A stretch of 64,000 nt of DNA, from assembly GCA_012735505.1 (NCBI GenBank), contig JAAYHE010000071.1:1-64000 (forward strand), given 5' to 3'. The number at the start of each line of letters is the position of its first letter. Within the stretch, counting starts at the first letter, position 1. Positions 54,429-63,775 of the stretch are shown here, piece by piece. Origin of the DNA: Bacillota bacterium. GTDB lineage: Bacteria; Bacillota; UBA994; UBA5500. The notes under the pieces were generated by a model. That model saw nothing but the letters and a program-made list of their open reading frames with translations, was not told the DNA's origin and ran no database searches. The position numbers and the translations under genes were made by a program.

Positions 54429-55439
54429 TTAATGCTTTTGTAGAGTGAAAACAGCGCGGCTTCGTCCTACCACATCGCGGCGGTGGTTATAAACAGTTGG
54501 CTGGTGGAAGGACTGTAGGTTGGTTAAGTCTTCCTCTGTTAATAGATTCATTTGCCGCAGGGTTTCGATGATAGCCGGGCCAGTAGCACGGCCGTTGCCA
54601 TCTTCGATTTTGACCGCAATTCCGATCCCCTGATTGAGGATACCGACACAGTAGACCCCCTCGGCCCCGCTCTTAGCTACTACGCGGCCATTGAGATGGG
54701 TCATCAGGGCTGTGCATAGGCGGCCTGTACCGGCAACGAGTTGGGGACAGTTGGTCATAGCCTGGGTGATGCGCCGAGCTGCTACTGCTTTATCCTCGCC
54801 TAAAGAGTCTGCTTTAGTGAGGCGAGCCCATGCTAACGCCATATTATATACAGGCAGGCCAAAAACGGGAACCCCGCAGCCATCGGTGCCGATAGCAATA
54901 TCCTCTGCTGCCATTCCGGCAAAATCTGCCATACTCTGGCGCATGGCTTGTTGTACCGGGTGATCAATGTTAATGTAATTAGAAACATCCCAACCCATAT
55001 GCTGAGCGAGCGCTAGCATACCCGAGTGTTTACCCGAGCAGTTGCAGTGTACTTCGGTTGGTTCTTGTTGGTTCTGTATCATGGCGTTGGCAGCCTGCTT
55101 ATTGAAGGGCAAATGGCGGCCACACTGCAGGGCAGAATCAGTCAAACCGATCTTGCTCAGGATGCTTTGCACCGTTTCGATATGCACCGGTTCGCCGCTA
55201 TGGGAGGCACAAAAAACAGCTAGCTCTGCATCAGTAAATTGGTAACGGTCGGCTGCCCCGCTGGTAATCACGGGAATAGCCTGAATAGGCTTGGAGGAAG
55301 AACGGATGAAAGCGACCTTTTCGCGCGGGCTACCTACCGAATAGAGCAAGTTGCCATCAGAGTCGACAACCGCCAGGTCCCCGCGGTGGAAGCTTTCAAT
55401 CATATTGCCGCGGATTATTTCAACTAGTTTCTCTGACAT
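54429..55439 (-). CDS. L-asparaginase II family protein
   Basis: 336 residues from the ATG at 55439 (AAAGGGGAC upstream). The motifs IRSSSKPIQAIP, FCASHSGEPVH, HCNCSGKHSGMLAL and GTDGCGVPVF belong to the asparaginase II family (PF06089), of the thermophile/Rhizobium type rather than E. coli AnsB. It probably splits asparagine to aspartate and ammonia in the cytoplasm. Monocistronic; the family function is by similarity. Confidence 0.9.
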   Translation of the reverse strand: MSEKLVEIIRGNMIESFHRGDLAVVDSDGNLLYSVGSPREKVAFIRSSSKPIQAIPVITSGAADRYQFTDAELAVFCASHSGEPVHIETVQSILSKIGLTDSALQCGRHLPFNKQAANAMIQNQQEPTEVHCNCSGKHSGMLALAQHMGWDVSNYINIDHPVQQAMRQSMADFAGMAAEDIAIGTDGCGVPVFGLPVYNMALAWARLTKADSLGEDKAVAARRITQAMTNCPQLVAGTGRLCTALMTHLNGRVVAKSGAEGVYCVGILNQGIGIAVKIEDGNGRATGPAIIETLRQMNLLTEEDLTNLQSFHQPTVYNHRRDVVGRSRAVFTLQKH

Positions 55440-55469
55440 GACAAAGTCCCCTTTCCTGTTGTACAAGCT

Positions 55470-55525
55470 AATAGTTGCTACCCACTTTACACCCGCAAGG
55501 CCTGCGGCATTGCTAGGTAATTCCT
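55470..55525 (+). repeat. Short dispersed hairpin repeat R2, copy 3
   Basis: AAGCTAATAGTTGC then CCGCAAGGC..GGCATTGCT matches the copy at 47665-47735 (AAGCTGATAGTTGC, CCGCAAGGC..GCATTGCT) with a shorter middle. It lies in the 188-bp gap between the divergent asparaginase and sfsA genes. Confidence 0.5.
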
Positions 55526-55627
55526 GCACAAGGATTCAAGCTGGTATCTCCTATAGTGATTATATACAATAGACGTAATTCCTCCAGAATAATTTAGCGT
55601 TTTTAACAAGCTGAAAGGAGAATATTT

Positions 55628-56341
55628 GTGAGCCTCTACCTAGCTAAACGCCCTCGCTTAGGAGTCTATTTAAACCGGATAAATCGCTTTGTTGTTAGTG
55701 TCATGGTTGACGGACAAGAGGAGTTAGCGCACTTAGCCAATTCGGGCCGTTTGCAACGCGTACTCAAACCTGGGCAGAATTGTTGGCTAGTGCCACAAGC
55801 GGGGAAGCACCGCAAGACTCGTTATGATCTTTTAGCGGTAGAGACAGAACAGGGGCCGATTGTGGTTGATGCCCGTTTGCCTAATGATATAATCGCTTCT
55901 GCTTGGGAAGCTGGACTAATAGAAGAACTGAGTTCTTTCCGGCAGATGCAGCGCGAATACAGATCCGGAAGCAGCCGTTTTGATTTTGCCTTTTGGTCAG
56001 AAAATGCCGAGCATCCTTGTTTGGTAGAGGTCAAGTCGGCAGCCGACGTCAGCGGAGAGCTAGCCTTCTTCCCGGACGCACCTACAAAACGAGGCGGTAA
56101 ACATTTAGTGGAGTTGTTGGCGGCTGCACAAGCACAGCAAGGAGCCATGGTTATTCTTTTGGCACAGATGGAATGGGCACGGGGGGTTGTCTTAAACGCT
56201 GCGATTGATCCGGAGCTGGTTACCACGGCGCGGCAAGCTCAGATGGAAGGTGTACAATTTCTGGCTTATACTATAAAGCTGCAATTACCCGAGGCTATTC
56301 ACTTAGGAAAACAAATTCCAGTGCTATTCGATATAGCTTGA
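55628..56341 (+). CDS. sfsA: SfsA family nuclease
   Basis: 237 residues from a GTG after AAAGGAG. LAHLANSGRLQRVLKPG in the OB-like N-terminal part, then FDFAFWSENAEHPCLVEVKSA (the PD-(D/E)XK-like acid cluster) and FPDAPTKRGGKHLVEL are the SfsA signature. SfsA was named for sugar fermentation stimulation; the fold is that of a nucleic-acid-binding nuclease, and the physiological role is unsettled. It lies alone between intergenic gaps. Confidence 0.93.
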   Translation: MSLYLAKRPRLGVYLNRINRFVVSVMVDGQEELAHLANSGRLQRVLKPGQNCWLVPQAGKHRKTRYDLLAVETEQGPIVVDARLPNDIIASAWEAGLIEELSSFRQMQREYRSGSSRFDFAFWSENAEHPCLVEVKSAADVSGELAFFPDAPTKRGGKHLVELLAAAQAQQGAMVILLAQMEWARGVVLNAAIDPELVTTARQAQMEGVQFLAYTIKLQLPEAIHLGKQIPVLFDIA

Positions 56342-56526
56342 TAACAAGAGGCTGGTCTTAAGCAGGTATTACGAAGATGATGCATACTACATTAGTGGAG
56401 GCTCTTTGTTACCGCTAGTATAGAGAAAACTGCTCTTGGCTAAACTGTTCTAGTAGAGAGCCAGATTTGACTATGATAAATAGCTAAACTATAATGTTCT
56501 GGCAGATGCAAGAAGGGAGGTCCTTT

Positions 56527-57456
56527 ATGTTAGGATCGAAAAAACTCCTGCAGTTTGCCCTGGTGGCGCTAGCCTGCGCCGCAATTTTTGCCGCTGGATC
56601 GTTCATTGCTAATCATCTGTATCCGCATGCGGCAGCCTCCGCTATAGACGAGCTAGCCCCTCGCCAATTATTGGATCAACTAGCCTTTTCTAAGCGGGCT
56701 GCTTTACTAGTAGATGGACGAAGGCGTGATATCTGGACTAGTGCTAGAACAGTAGAAGAAGCAATTCATCAAGCAGGCGTCGAGCTCGGCCCCATGGATC
56801 GGTCTGAGCCTGAACTTAGTAGCGAGTTAGTTGACAATATGCAAATTGAGATAATCAGAGTGACAGAACAGTTGGTGCAAGAAGAGGTAGTTACCCCTTA
56901 CCAGATCATTAGAACTCCAACCCGTTCCCTCAATCGAGGGCAATCACGGGAAGTGCGCCCTGGAGTTAACGGCAAGGCGGTTAACACTTATCGGTTGCTA
57001 ATAGAAAATGGGCAAGTGCAGGAGAAAACCTTGGTTGAATCGATAACCTTGGTAGAAAAGCAGGATAAGATAGTAGAAGAAGGCATTATCGACACCATCA
57101 CCCGGGACGGCCAGGTACTGCGCTATAGCAAAGTGCTCAATGTGGTGGCTACAGCCTATACGGCAGACTACAACCCGGAAAAGGGAGGGCCAGACGACCC
57201 CTGGCGTGGCATGACGGCTAGCGGCAAGCGGGCAGTAGCTGGGCTAACCATTGCGGCTGATCCCAAGGTAATACCGATGCATACACGTGTCTATGTAGAA
57301 GGTACTGATGCCTATGGCAAGAAGTATTCGGGCATTTACGAGGTTATGGATACCGGCAGTGCCATCAAAGGCAACAAGATCGATATTTTTATGTCCACTT
57401 ACGATGAGACCAAGAAGTTTGGCCGTCGTCAAATGAAAGTTTATATTCTCGAGTGA
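56527..57456 (+). CDS. G5 / 3D-domain cell wall protein (YabE-like)
   Basis: 309 residues from the ATG at 56527, after GGGAGGTCC. An N-terminal membrane/signal segment (about 7-28) is followed by a DUF348 ubiquitin-like domain (VDGRRRDIWTSARTVEEAI). A G5 domain comes next (TYRLLIENGQVQEKTLVES). A C-terminal 3D domain (VATAYTADYNPEKGG, then DPKVIPMHTRVYVEG and VMDTGSAIKGNKIDIF) carries the three conserved Asp and probably the muralytic activity. This layout is that of YabE/resuscitation-type proteins acting on peptidoglycan. Confidence 0.9.
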   Translation: MLGSKKLLQFALVALACAAIFAAGSFIANHLYPHAAASAIDELAPRQLLDQLAFSKRAALLVDGRRRDIWTSARTVEEAIHQAGVELGPMDRSEPELSSELVDNMQIEIIRVTEQLVQEEVVTPYQIIRTPTRSLNRGQSREVRPGVNGKAVNTYRLLIENGQVQEKTLVESITLVEKQDKIVEEGIIDTITRDGQVLRYSKVLNVVATAYTADYNPEKGGPDDPWRGMTASGKRAVAGLTIAADPKVIPMHTRVYVEGTDAYGKKYSGIYEVMDTGSAIKGNKIDIFMSTYDETKKFGRRQMKVYILE

Positions 57457-57502
57457 CTTTAGTCGGCCCATCCAGAGCATGGTTCGGCTAGTAAGCAAAA
57501 TT

Positions 57503-57540
57503 AAGAAAGGCTCGCCTGTTGAGGGGAGCCTTTCTTGTTT
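57503..57540. terminator. Bidirectional terminator between the 3D protein and DUF1858 gene
   Basis: AAAGGCTCgCC pairs with GGggAGCCTTT, with CTTGTTT on the plus side and CTTAATTTT on the minus side; it serves the two converging genes. Confidence 0.8.
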
Positions 57541-57547
57541 ATTGCGC

Positions 57548-57748
57548 TTATTCTTGGGCAACTGCTTGGTTTAAGTCGGCAATCAGGGCATCTACGTCGA
57601 TGCCGTGAACGGCGGCACCTTGTTCGATACTTTCAAACTGGGCAGCAGCGCAGCCGACGCAGCCTAGACCGTGCTTGAAAAAGACCGGAATAGTAGCAGG
57701 ATATTTTTCTACCACTTCTTTTATGCTCATGGCCTTGGTGATCTTCAT
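57548..57748 (-). CDS. DUF1858 domain protein
   Basis: 66 residues with ITKAMSIKEVVEKYPATIPVFFKHGLGCVGCAAAQFESIEQGAAVHGID, the complete DUF1858 pattern including the CxxC pair. The family is common in anaerobes, often fused to hybrid-cluster or iron-sulfur proteins, and is thought to be a redox or metal-site helper. It is monocistronic here and converges with the 3D protein gene. Confidence 0.88.
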   Translation of the reverse strand: MKITKAMSIKEVVEKYPATIPVFFKHGLGCVGCAAAQFESIEQGAAVHGIDVDALIADLNQAVAQE

Positions 57749-57946
57749 TCTTTACCCTCCTCGTCGTTTTCAATGTTTCATGCCCAGTATACCACAGCCA
57801 TAGGGACAACAGTCAGTAAATTTGCTGGACGACGCGTCTTTATTGTGCACTTTTGGCCCGTTTCGTTGAGCATCCTAGCCGTGTTCTTGTAAGATATGGC
57901 TAAGATCTTGCTTCACCCAAAGCATGAGTAGGGGGGAGATAGGCAG

Positions 57947-59245
57947 ATGCAGTTACAGACTATAGTGCCAGGTCCTCTGACTGGGGTTGTAACACCTCCT
58001 GCCGATAAGTCTATTTCTCATCGGGCGCTCTTATTCAGTGCCTTGGCGGGAGGAGAAAGTCAAATAGTCAACCTGCTGCAAGCACAAGACGTTGAGACTA
58101 CGCAGGCGGTGTTGCGGCAGTTAGGTGTAAACATTAAGCAGCGAGGGGCGGCCATCATCGTCGAGGGTAAAGATGGCAAGCTACAGCCGACACCGACAGG
58201 GCTCGATTGTGGCAACTCGGGCACAACCATGCGTTTGCTGGCCGGTATTTTAGCGGGGCAAGCTTTTACATCTGTTTTAGTCGGTGATAGTTCACTGAGT
58301 AAGAGGCCTATGGAGCGGATACTAATTCCTTTATGCGCCATGGGGGCGAAGGCTTTTGCGTCACCGACAGGCAGCCCCCCAGTGCTATTACGGGGGGGTA
58401 ATTTGCGGGGTATCGAATATGCCTTGCCGGTGGCTAGCGCCCAGCTCAAATCGGCTTTGTTGTTGGCGGCCTTGCAAGCTGAGGGAGAAACGATCCTGCA
58501 TGAACCAGCACTTTCCCGGGACCATACGGAAAGAATGTTGGCTAGCTTAGGCGTCAGCCTGCGGCGTGAAGGTTTGACTTTGATTCTACAGGGGCCGCAA
58601 GGGTTGCGAGCGGGGCGCTTTATTATTCCTGGTGATTTTTCTAGTGCCGCCCCTTGGCTGGTAGCAGCTTTGGTATGCCCGGGGAGCCATCTGCTGATCA
58701 AAAACGTTGGCCTCAATCCGACTCGCACAGGTTTACTACATATCTTACAGCGCATGGGAGCCGGGCTGATTGTCAGAGAGCGTGGTAGCTCCGAGTCGGG
58801 CGAACCGTGGGGCGATATTGAGGTGCGAAGTCAAGATTTAAGGGGAACGGAAGTAGTTGCTGCAGAAATCCCCCTTGCTATCGATGAAATCCCCCTCTTA
58901 GTCGTAGCAGCTTGTTTTGCGCAGGGGGTCACCCGCATTAACGGGGCGCAAGAGTTGCGAGCAAAAGAAAGTGATCGGATAACTAATATCGTGCGGCCTC
59001 TCTTGCGCATGGGGGCCAAAATCCAAGTAGACGGCGATGATATTCTTATTGAGGGGCAAGGGTGGTTGCAGGGAGCTACTGTCGAGGCGGCTGGCGATCA
59101 TCGCATTGCTATGGCTCTAGCGGTAGCCGGCTCAGCAGCCTTGTCTCCAGTGCAGCTCATGGGGGCCGAATGGGTGCAAATTTCTTATCCGACATTTTGG
59201 GCCGAATTGGCCCGTCTACAGGAGGGAGCTAGATGCGATTCTTAA
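57947..59245 (+). CDS. aroA: 3-phosphoshikimate 1-carboxyvinyltransferase (EPSP synthase)
   Basis: 432 residues. Substrate motifs are PADKSISHRALLFSALAGGES (near 17-37), LDCGNSGTTMRLLAG, LSKRPMERI and LRAKESDRITNI. The enzyme adds enolpyruvate to shikimate-3-phosphate in aromatic biosynthesis. It overlaps aroC by 13 bp, so the two last common steps of the shikimate pathway are translated as a unit. The LAGILAG stretch after TTMRL resembles the class seen in Gram-positives. Confidence 0.96.
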   Translation: MQLQTIVPGPLTGVVTPPADKSISHRALLFSALAGGESQIVNLLQAQDVETTQAVLRQLGVNIKQRGAAIIVEGKDGKLQPTPTGLDCGNSGTTMRLLAGILAGQAFTSVLVGDSSLSKRPMERILIPLCAMGAKAFASPTGSPPVLLRGGNLRGIEYALPVASAQLKSALLLAALQAEGETILHEPALSRDHTERMLASLGVSLRREGLTLILQGPQGLRAGRFIIPGDFSSAAPWLVAALVCPGSHLLIKNVGLNPTRTGLLHILQRMGAGLIVRERGSSESGEPWGDIEVRSQDLRGTEVVAAEIPLAIDEIPLLVVAACFAQGVTRINGAQELRAKESDRITNIVRPLLRMGAKIQVDGDDILIEGQGWLQGATVEAAGDHRIAMALAVAGSAALSPVQLMGAEWVQISYPTFWAELARLQEGARCDS

Positions 59246-60366
59246 CAGCAGGTGAATCTCATGGCCCGGGCTTAACGGTGATTATCGAAGGCCTGCCTGC
59301 CGGCTTTCAACTATCTATAGACGAATTGAATCGTGAGTTGGCCCGCCGGCAGCAGGGCTATGGGCGCGGTGCTCGCATGCAGATCGAAAGTGATCAGGTG
59401 CAAGTGTACTCGGGGCTGAGGGCCGGGCGCACTTTAGGTTCGCCCCTGACTTTGCATATTGCTAATCGCGATTACGCTAACTGGAAGCCCTTTACGCACC
59501 CGCTGGCAGTATCGGAGCCGGGGCGGGAAATAATCTGCCCCCGGCCAGGACATGCCGATTTTGCCGGCGGCTTTAAATATGGCTTTGCAGATCTGCGCGA
59601 CGTAGCTGATCGGGCTAGCGCCCGGGAAACGGCCGCGCGGGTGGCAGTGGGGGGCGTGGCCAAGCAAATGCTAGCAGCCTTGGCTATTACTATTCGCAGT
59701 CGGGTAATCGCTATTGGCGAGGTAGGAATGGGGGCAGATGCCCCCTGGGATGAGGCGGCCGTTGAGGCCTGCCCGCTACGCTGCGGGGAAGCGGAAATTT
59801 CCCGGGAAATGATCGCTGCTATTGACGCGGCGGCTGAGCGAGGAGATTCGTGGGGTGGCGCGTTTCAGCTAGAGGCAAGAGGTGTGCCCATCGGTTTGGG
59901 CAGCGTTATGCATTGGGATCGGCGCTTAGACGGCCTTATAGCCCAAGCTCTGATCAGCATTCCTGCTATTAAAGGCTTAGAATTTGGTCAAGGTATTTGG
60001 CAGAGCCGCGTGCCAGGCTCCCAAGCCCAGGACCAGCTCTACTGGACCGACAACGGCCCCAGGCGCGAAACTAATTGGGCGGGTGGCTTGGAAGGTGGTA
60101 TGAGCAACGGCGAGCCAATCAGCGTGGTTTGCTATATGAAGCCCATTCCTTCTATTGCCCAGCCTCTTAGCAGCTTCCATTGGCTGACCCGCACATCGGC
60201 TATGGCTTCCCGTGAGCGGGCTGATACTTGTGCTGTGCCAGCTGCTAGCATCGTAGGGGAAGCTGTCATGGCTATTACCCTGCTGCAGGTTTTGCTGGAG
60301 CAGGTTGGCGGTGACCGCTGGCAGCAGGTAGTGGAACGGGTGGAAGCGCTGAGAGAGTGGTGCTAG
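59233..60366 (+). CDS. aroC: Chorismate synthase
   Basis: 377 residues. Signatures are GESHGPGLTVIIEGLPAG near the N-terminus, ADRASARETAARVAVGGVAK in the middle and RADTCAVPAASIVGEAVMA at the end. The FMN-dependent enzyme converts EPSP to chorismate, the precursor of aromatic amino acids. It starts inside the end of aroA. No aromatic-specific leader was seen upstream of the pair. Confidence 0.96.
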   Translation: MRFLTAGESHGPGLTVIIEGLPAGFQLSIDELNRELARRQQGYGRGARMQIESDQVQVYSGLRAGRTLGSPLTLHIANRDYANWKPFTHPLAVSEPGREIICPRPGHADFAGGFKYGFADLRDVADRASARETAARVAVGGVAKQMLAALAITIRSRVIAIGEVGMGADAPWDEAAVEACPLRCGEAEISREMIAAIDAAAERGDSWGGAFQLEARGVPIGLGSVMHWDRRLDGLIAQALISIPAIKGLEFGQGIWQSRVPGSQAQDQLYWTDNGPRRETNWAGGLEGGMSNGEPISVVCYMKPIPSIAQPLSSFHWLTRTSAMASRERADTCAVPAASIVGEAVMAITLLQVLLEQVGGDRWQQVVERVEALREWC

Positions 60367-60432
60367 TGGCCGGCTGCTCGCCTATTATAAAAGGATAACG
60401 CGTAGGGGGAGGGTGCTGAAAGAGGAGCGTTC

Positions 60433-60590
60433 GGTCGCAGTCATGCTCTGAGCGCGTGTGGCTCTATTTGCAAAAGATGTGAGCGCAGGAGGCTTGGGCA
60501 CGGCGGCACTCGCAAGCTCGCCCTGTTACCGTGCTTAATCCAAGCCTCCTGCGCTCATTTATTAGAGCCCCAATGCGCTTTGCGCATGAC
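60433..60590 (+). repeat. Intergenic repeat R1, copy with long hairpin
   Basis: GGTCGCAGTCATGCTC (60433-60448) is followed by GCGTGTGGCTCTATTT, then a perfect 16-bp stem (60481-60496 with 60541-60556) with an inner GCACGG/CCGTGC stem. CATTTATTAGAGCC and ATGCGCTTTGCGCATGACC close it. Motif order matches the copies at 38740-39045 and 47600-47860. A further GCGCGCC/GGCGCGC hairpin follows near 60640-60670. The 318-bp gap holds no gene. Confidence 0.65.
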
Positions 60591-60684
60591 CGCACCGCCA
60601 GCGATAAACAAAGCGCGTGAGAATGCTACAACGCCAGCGCGCCAGCGGCAAGTAAAGCGCAAGGCGCGCCCGCAATCCTAAGCT

Positions 60685-61623
60685 TTAATATCCGGCTTCC
60701 TTGTCTACTATGTTGATTAAAGGTTCGCCAGCCTGGTAGCGGCGCAGGTTTTCTAGCAAGATAGCGACCACGTTTTCATCGTAATCGGGCATGTGGCCGG
60801 CCACATGCGGTGTAATGATCACCTGGGGCATATCCCACAGAGGGCTGTCGGCGGGGAGGGGCTCCTGTTCAAACACGTCGAGCCCAGCCCCTTTAATGGT
60901 GCCGGCTTGCAGGGCGGCAATAAGAGCTGCTTCGTCGACGACCGAACCGCGGGCAATGTTGATGAGGATAGCACTAGGCTTGCATAAAGATAACTCCTTA
61001 GCCCCGATCATATGGCGGGTTTCGGCCGTGAGGGGTACAGCTAAAACTATATAATCGCACAGGGGCAGTAGTTCGTGTAGCCGGCTGTGGGGCCATACTT
61101 CGTCGGCTCCTACATCGGGGGCTGGGTGGCGACGAGTAGCAAGCACTCGCATGCCGAAGGCTTTAGCCCGCTGGCCGATAGCTCGCCCAATACTACCGTA
61201 ACCAATAATGCCCAAGGTCTTGTTTGCTAGCAACTGGGGCTGTAAACGCGTCCACTCGTGCCTTTGTTGGGCTTGCTGCAAGGCCGGGAATTGTCTGGCC
61301 AAGGCCAGCATTAGCAAGAAGACGTGCTCGGCGATGGTGGTGCCATGAATGCCACGGGCGTTGATCAGCTGTACAGGATGCTCTAGTAGCTCTGGCCGTA
61401 AGAGCCTATCTACCCCAGCTGAAGAAACTTGAATAAAGGCTAAGTCTTTGCATTGGGGCAATAGCTCGGGCAGATAGTTGCTGCCCCAAATAACATTGGC
61501 GGTTGGCATATGAGCAGCTATCTCGTCTGGCTCCCGAGTGACAACTATTTCGGCTGTAGGCGCTGCTTCTCTAATGGCAGCAATGTGTGCTTCGGTGGCC
61601 CGGTGGGTAACTAAAATTTTCAT
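60685..61623 (-). CDS. D-2-hydroxyacid dehydrogenase
   Basis: 312 residues. The NAD-binding motif LGIIGYGSIGRAIGQRAKAFG lies near 140-160. The catalytic arginine is in INIARGSVVDEAALI, the glutamate in GLDVFEQEPLP, and the histidine in IITPHVAGHM. The enzyme interconverts 2-keto acids and D-2-hydroxyacids; the exact substrate is unclear. Its ATG directly follows the stop of the upstream M28-type peptidase gene, so the pair is co-translated. Confidence 0.9.
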   Translation of the reverse strand: MKILVTHRATEAHIAAIREAAPTAEIVVTREPDEIAAHMPTANVIWGSNYLPELLPQCKDLAFIQVSSAGVDRLLRPELLEHPVQLINARGIHGTTIAEHVFLLMLALARQFPALQQAQQRHEWTRLQPQLLANKTLGIIGYGSIGRAIGQRAKAFGMRVLATRRHPAPDVGADEVWPHSRLHELLPLCDYIVLAVPLTAETRHMIGAKELSLCKPSAILINIARGSVVDEAALIAALQAGTIKGAGLDVFEQEPLPADSPLWDMPQVIITPHVAGHMPDYDENVVAILLENLRRYQAGEPLINIVDKEAGY

Positions 61624-63672
61624 CTAATTTTCACTCCCTTCCGTTGATGAAGACCAGGCGATCAGGCCGAGTTTCTCTAAGAAGCGGAAATATTCTAAGG
61701 CGAAAGCAAGGTTGCTAATGCCGGTTTCCATATGCACCAGGTGGTCGATTTCGGCTAGTGAGCGTTGCCCATCTGCCCAATATACCAGGTAGGTGCTAGC
61801 CCGGCGGGCAGAAGGATGTTCTTGGAGCAACTTGCGGTAGGCCTCTTGATCAGACGGCGGCAACTTTTCTATCTTGCCCCGCATGCTGATTGGCCCTCGG
61901 AATAAGCGTCGCGGCACTAGCCGGTATTCACTGGGGATGTTGGCTGCAGGGCGCGAAGGCAAGCGGTCTAGCCCCAATTCTTGTAGATGGCGCTGCCAGA
62001 GGGAAGCGGTTATTTGACCTAAAAAGATAGTTTCTTGTTCTAGTAAGGGAGCGAACTCGGCAACTTCAGCTTCACTCAAAAAGCGTTTGAGGCTAGCAAG
62101 TTCCTCTTTTTTTCGTTCCAGCTTGTATTGTATGCGGTCGTAAGTTGTCAGGATGTCTTGGTCGTCGCCTTGGCTTTCGCTGGTCAGGTGAGCAGTTGCG
62201 CCTTGTTTTAACAATTGGTTGAGACGGTGCAAGTAACGGGTGCGACTTTCAGCCAAAATCCATTTAGCTTCGGCCAGGCCCATATTGGCGAGGAAATAGG
62301 CATAAGTAGCAGTCATGCAACCTACGCGATAGAGCATGGCCGGGTCGACCTTATCTAGCGTATCTTCGCTAGTGTGGTAATACTTGTCGGGCCACTGGAT
62401 CAGCATAGGGCAGGGGATTCCTACCGTTGGGTCAGAGAGAATATAGTGGTCGCTGCCGCCTGAGAAAGGTGTAACAGCGTGTTTGAATAAAGCATAAGAC
62501 GCTGTTCCAGCCAAGTTTTTGCTTTCCTGCGCTACTGCCTCCATAATGGCAGCCATTAGATCACCGACAAAGGAGCCGGCTGCTTCGGGCGGATATTCGG
62601 TTAGCAGAGGCCCTTGGCAAAGTTCCTGTTTTTCGCCCACCATATCTAGATTGACTGCTGCCAGCATTTTGGGGATCCGTTCCCGGTGAGCAGCCAGGTA
62701 GGCATATGTGCCTGTCATTTCGGGAACGAGGAGGATGCGAATACTGCGCCGGGGCTGGGGCAGTTCGCCTGCCTCAATCAGTGCCCGCAGAGTGCGGGCT
62801 GCTTCTAAAGCTACACCAACACCAGATGCGTTGTCGTTAGCAGAAGCTTTCGGATGGCAGAGGTGGGCGACGATGATGATTTCTTCGTCGGTAGCCCCAG
62901 GAATTAGCGCCGTCACATCTTCTATCGAGCCAGGATATAGTGATGCTTTGACAAAGGCCTTTACTTGCGGATAAGCTGGCTTCTCTGCATCTTGTGCGTG
63001 TTCATGCCGCATGCGTAGGCAAATTTGCCGCAGCCGATCGCCGGCCTTGGGCGAGAGGACAAAGCCAAAACAACGCTTCTCCAAGCCAGTCCACCAGAAG
63101 GAGGTATATTGTAGGGCGTCGCCTAAATCGAAGCGATGTCGTACAGGCGGAAATTCTGCCATGCGGTCAGTAATAATACCGACAGCGCCCTTTTCTTCTA
63201 CCGCCCAGCTGCGCACCTTGTTAATATCGCCGCCGGTAAAAACGATGGCTCCCTGCAGGTCTAAGTCGGCATAAGGTTCTGGGTCGTCGCCTTGATCGAG
63301 GAGCACCACATTGGCTACTAAGCCTGCGGGCGGGGTGCTAATACTACGCTGAATGAGAGAAAAGGCGTTTTCCTCAAAGGAAGCGAGGCGTTCCCGTTCG
63401 GGTAGCAATAGGTCCAACCAGGCGCTTTGGCAGTGCCATTCTTCCATCATCAGTTGGGTCCAATACTCGGTTATTCCGTCGGCCGGGAAGGTGATAATCT
63501 CAGCCGGTATATCTAGTTCCTCCAACACAGATAGGCAATATAAGGCTGCATCGCGAAAGCCAGGGCTAGCCTGGATCCGGTGATGTTGGGATACGGCAGC
63601 TACATGGTCAAAGGCTCGATTACCTGAAAAATGATCTTTTACCTTGTCTAGAATTGCCTGCAAATACTTCAC
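61624..63672 (-). CDS. M28-type aminopeptidase-like protein with PA domain
   Basis: 682 residues from a GTG (a TTG three codons on, at 63663, has the better-spaced GAGGGTG site). An N-terminal domain is followed by a PA-like segment with VFTGGDINKVRSWAVEEKGAVGIIT. Then come the zinc-site motifs IVAHLCHPKASANDNASGVGVALEA, NLDMVGE and SGGSDHYILSD with HTSEDTLDKVD. The C-terminal 60 residues resemble a winged helix. No signal peptide is seen, so it is likely cytoplasmic. Paired with the dehydrogenase gene. Confidence 0.8.
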   Translation of the reverse strand: MKYLQAILDKVKDHFSGNRAFDHVAAVSQHHRIQASPGFRDAALYCLSVLEELDIPAEIITFPADGITEYWTQLMMEEWHCQSAWLDLLLPERERLASFEENAFSLIQRSISTPPAGLVANVVLLDQGDDPEPYADLDLQGAIVFTGGDINKVRSWAVEEKGAVGIITDRMAEFPPVRHRFDLGDALQYTSFWWTGLEKRCFGFVLSPKAGDRLRQICLRMRHEHAQDAEKPAYPQVKAFVKASLYPGSIEDVTALIPGATDEEIIIVAHLCHPKASANDNASGVGVALEAARTLRALIEAGELPQPRRSIRILLVPEMTGTYAYLAAHRERIPKMLAAVNLDMVGEKQELCQGPLLTEYPPEAAGSFVGDLMAAIMEAVAQESKNLAGTASYALFKHAVTPFSGGSDHYILSDPTVGIPCPMLIQWPDKYYHTSEDTLDKVDPAMLYRVGCMTATYAYFLANMGLAEAKWILAESRTRYLHRLNQLLKQGATAHLTSESQGDDQDILTTYDRIQYKLERKKEELASLKRFLSEAEVAEFAPLLEQETIFLGQITASLWQRHLQELGLDRLPSRPAANIPSEYRLVPRRLFRGPISMRGKIEKLPPSDQEAYRKLLQEHPSARRASTYLVYWADGQRSLAEIDHLVHMETGISNLAFALEYFRFLEKLGLIAWSSSTEGSEN

Positions 63673-63775
63673 CCTCTTTTCGGTATAATTGACCTAAAGC
63701 ATGTTTCGGTTCGCCTTGATACTATTCCTGCTTATTCGTTGCACCAGGAAACTACAACATGAAGGGGTTAAGCAA

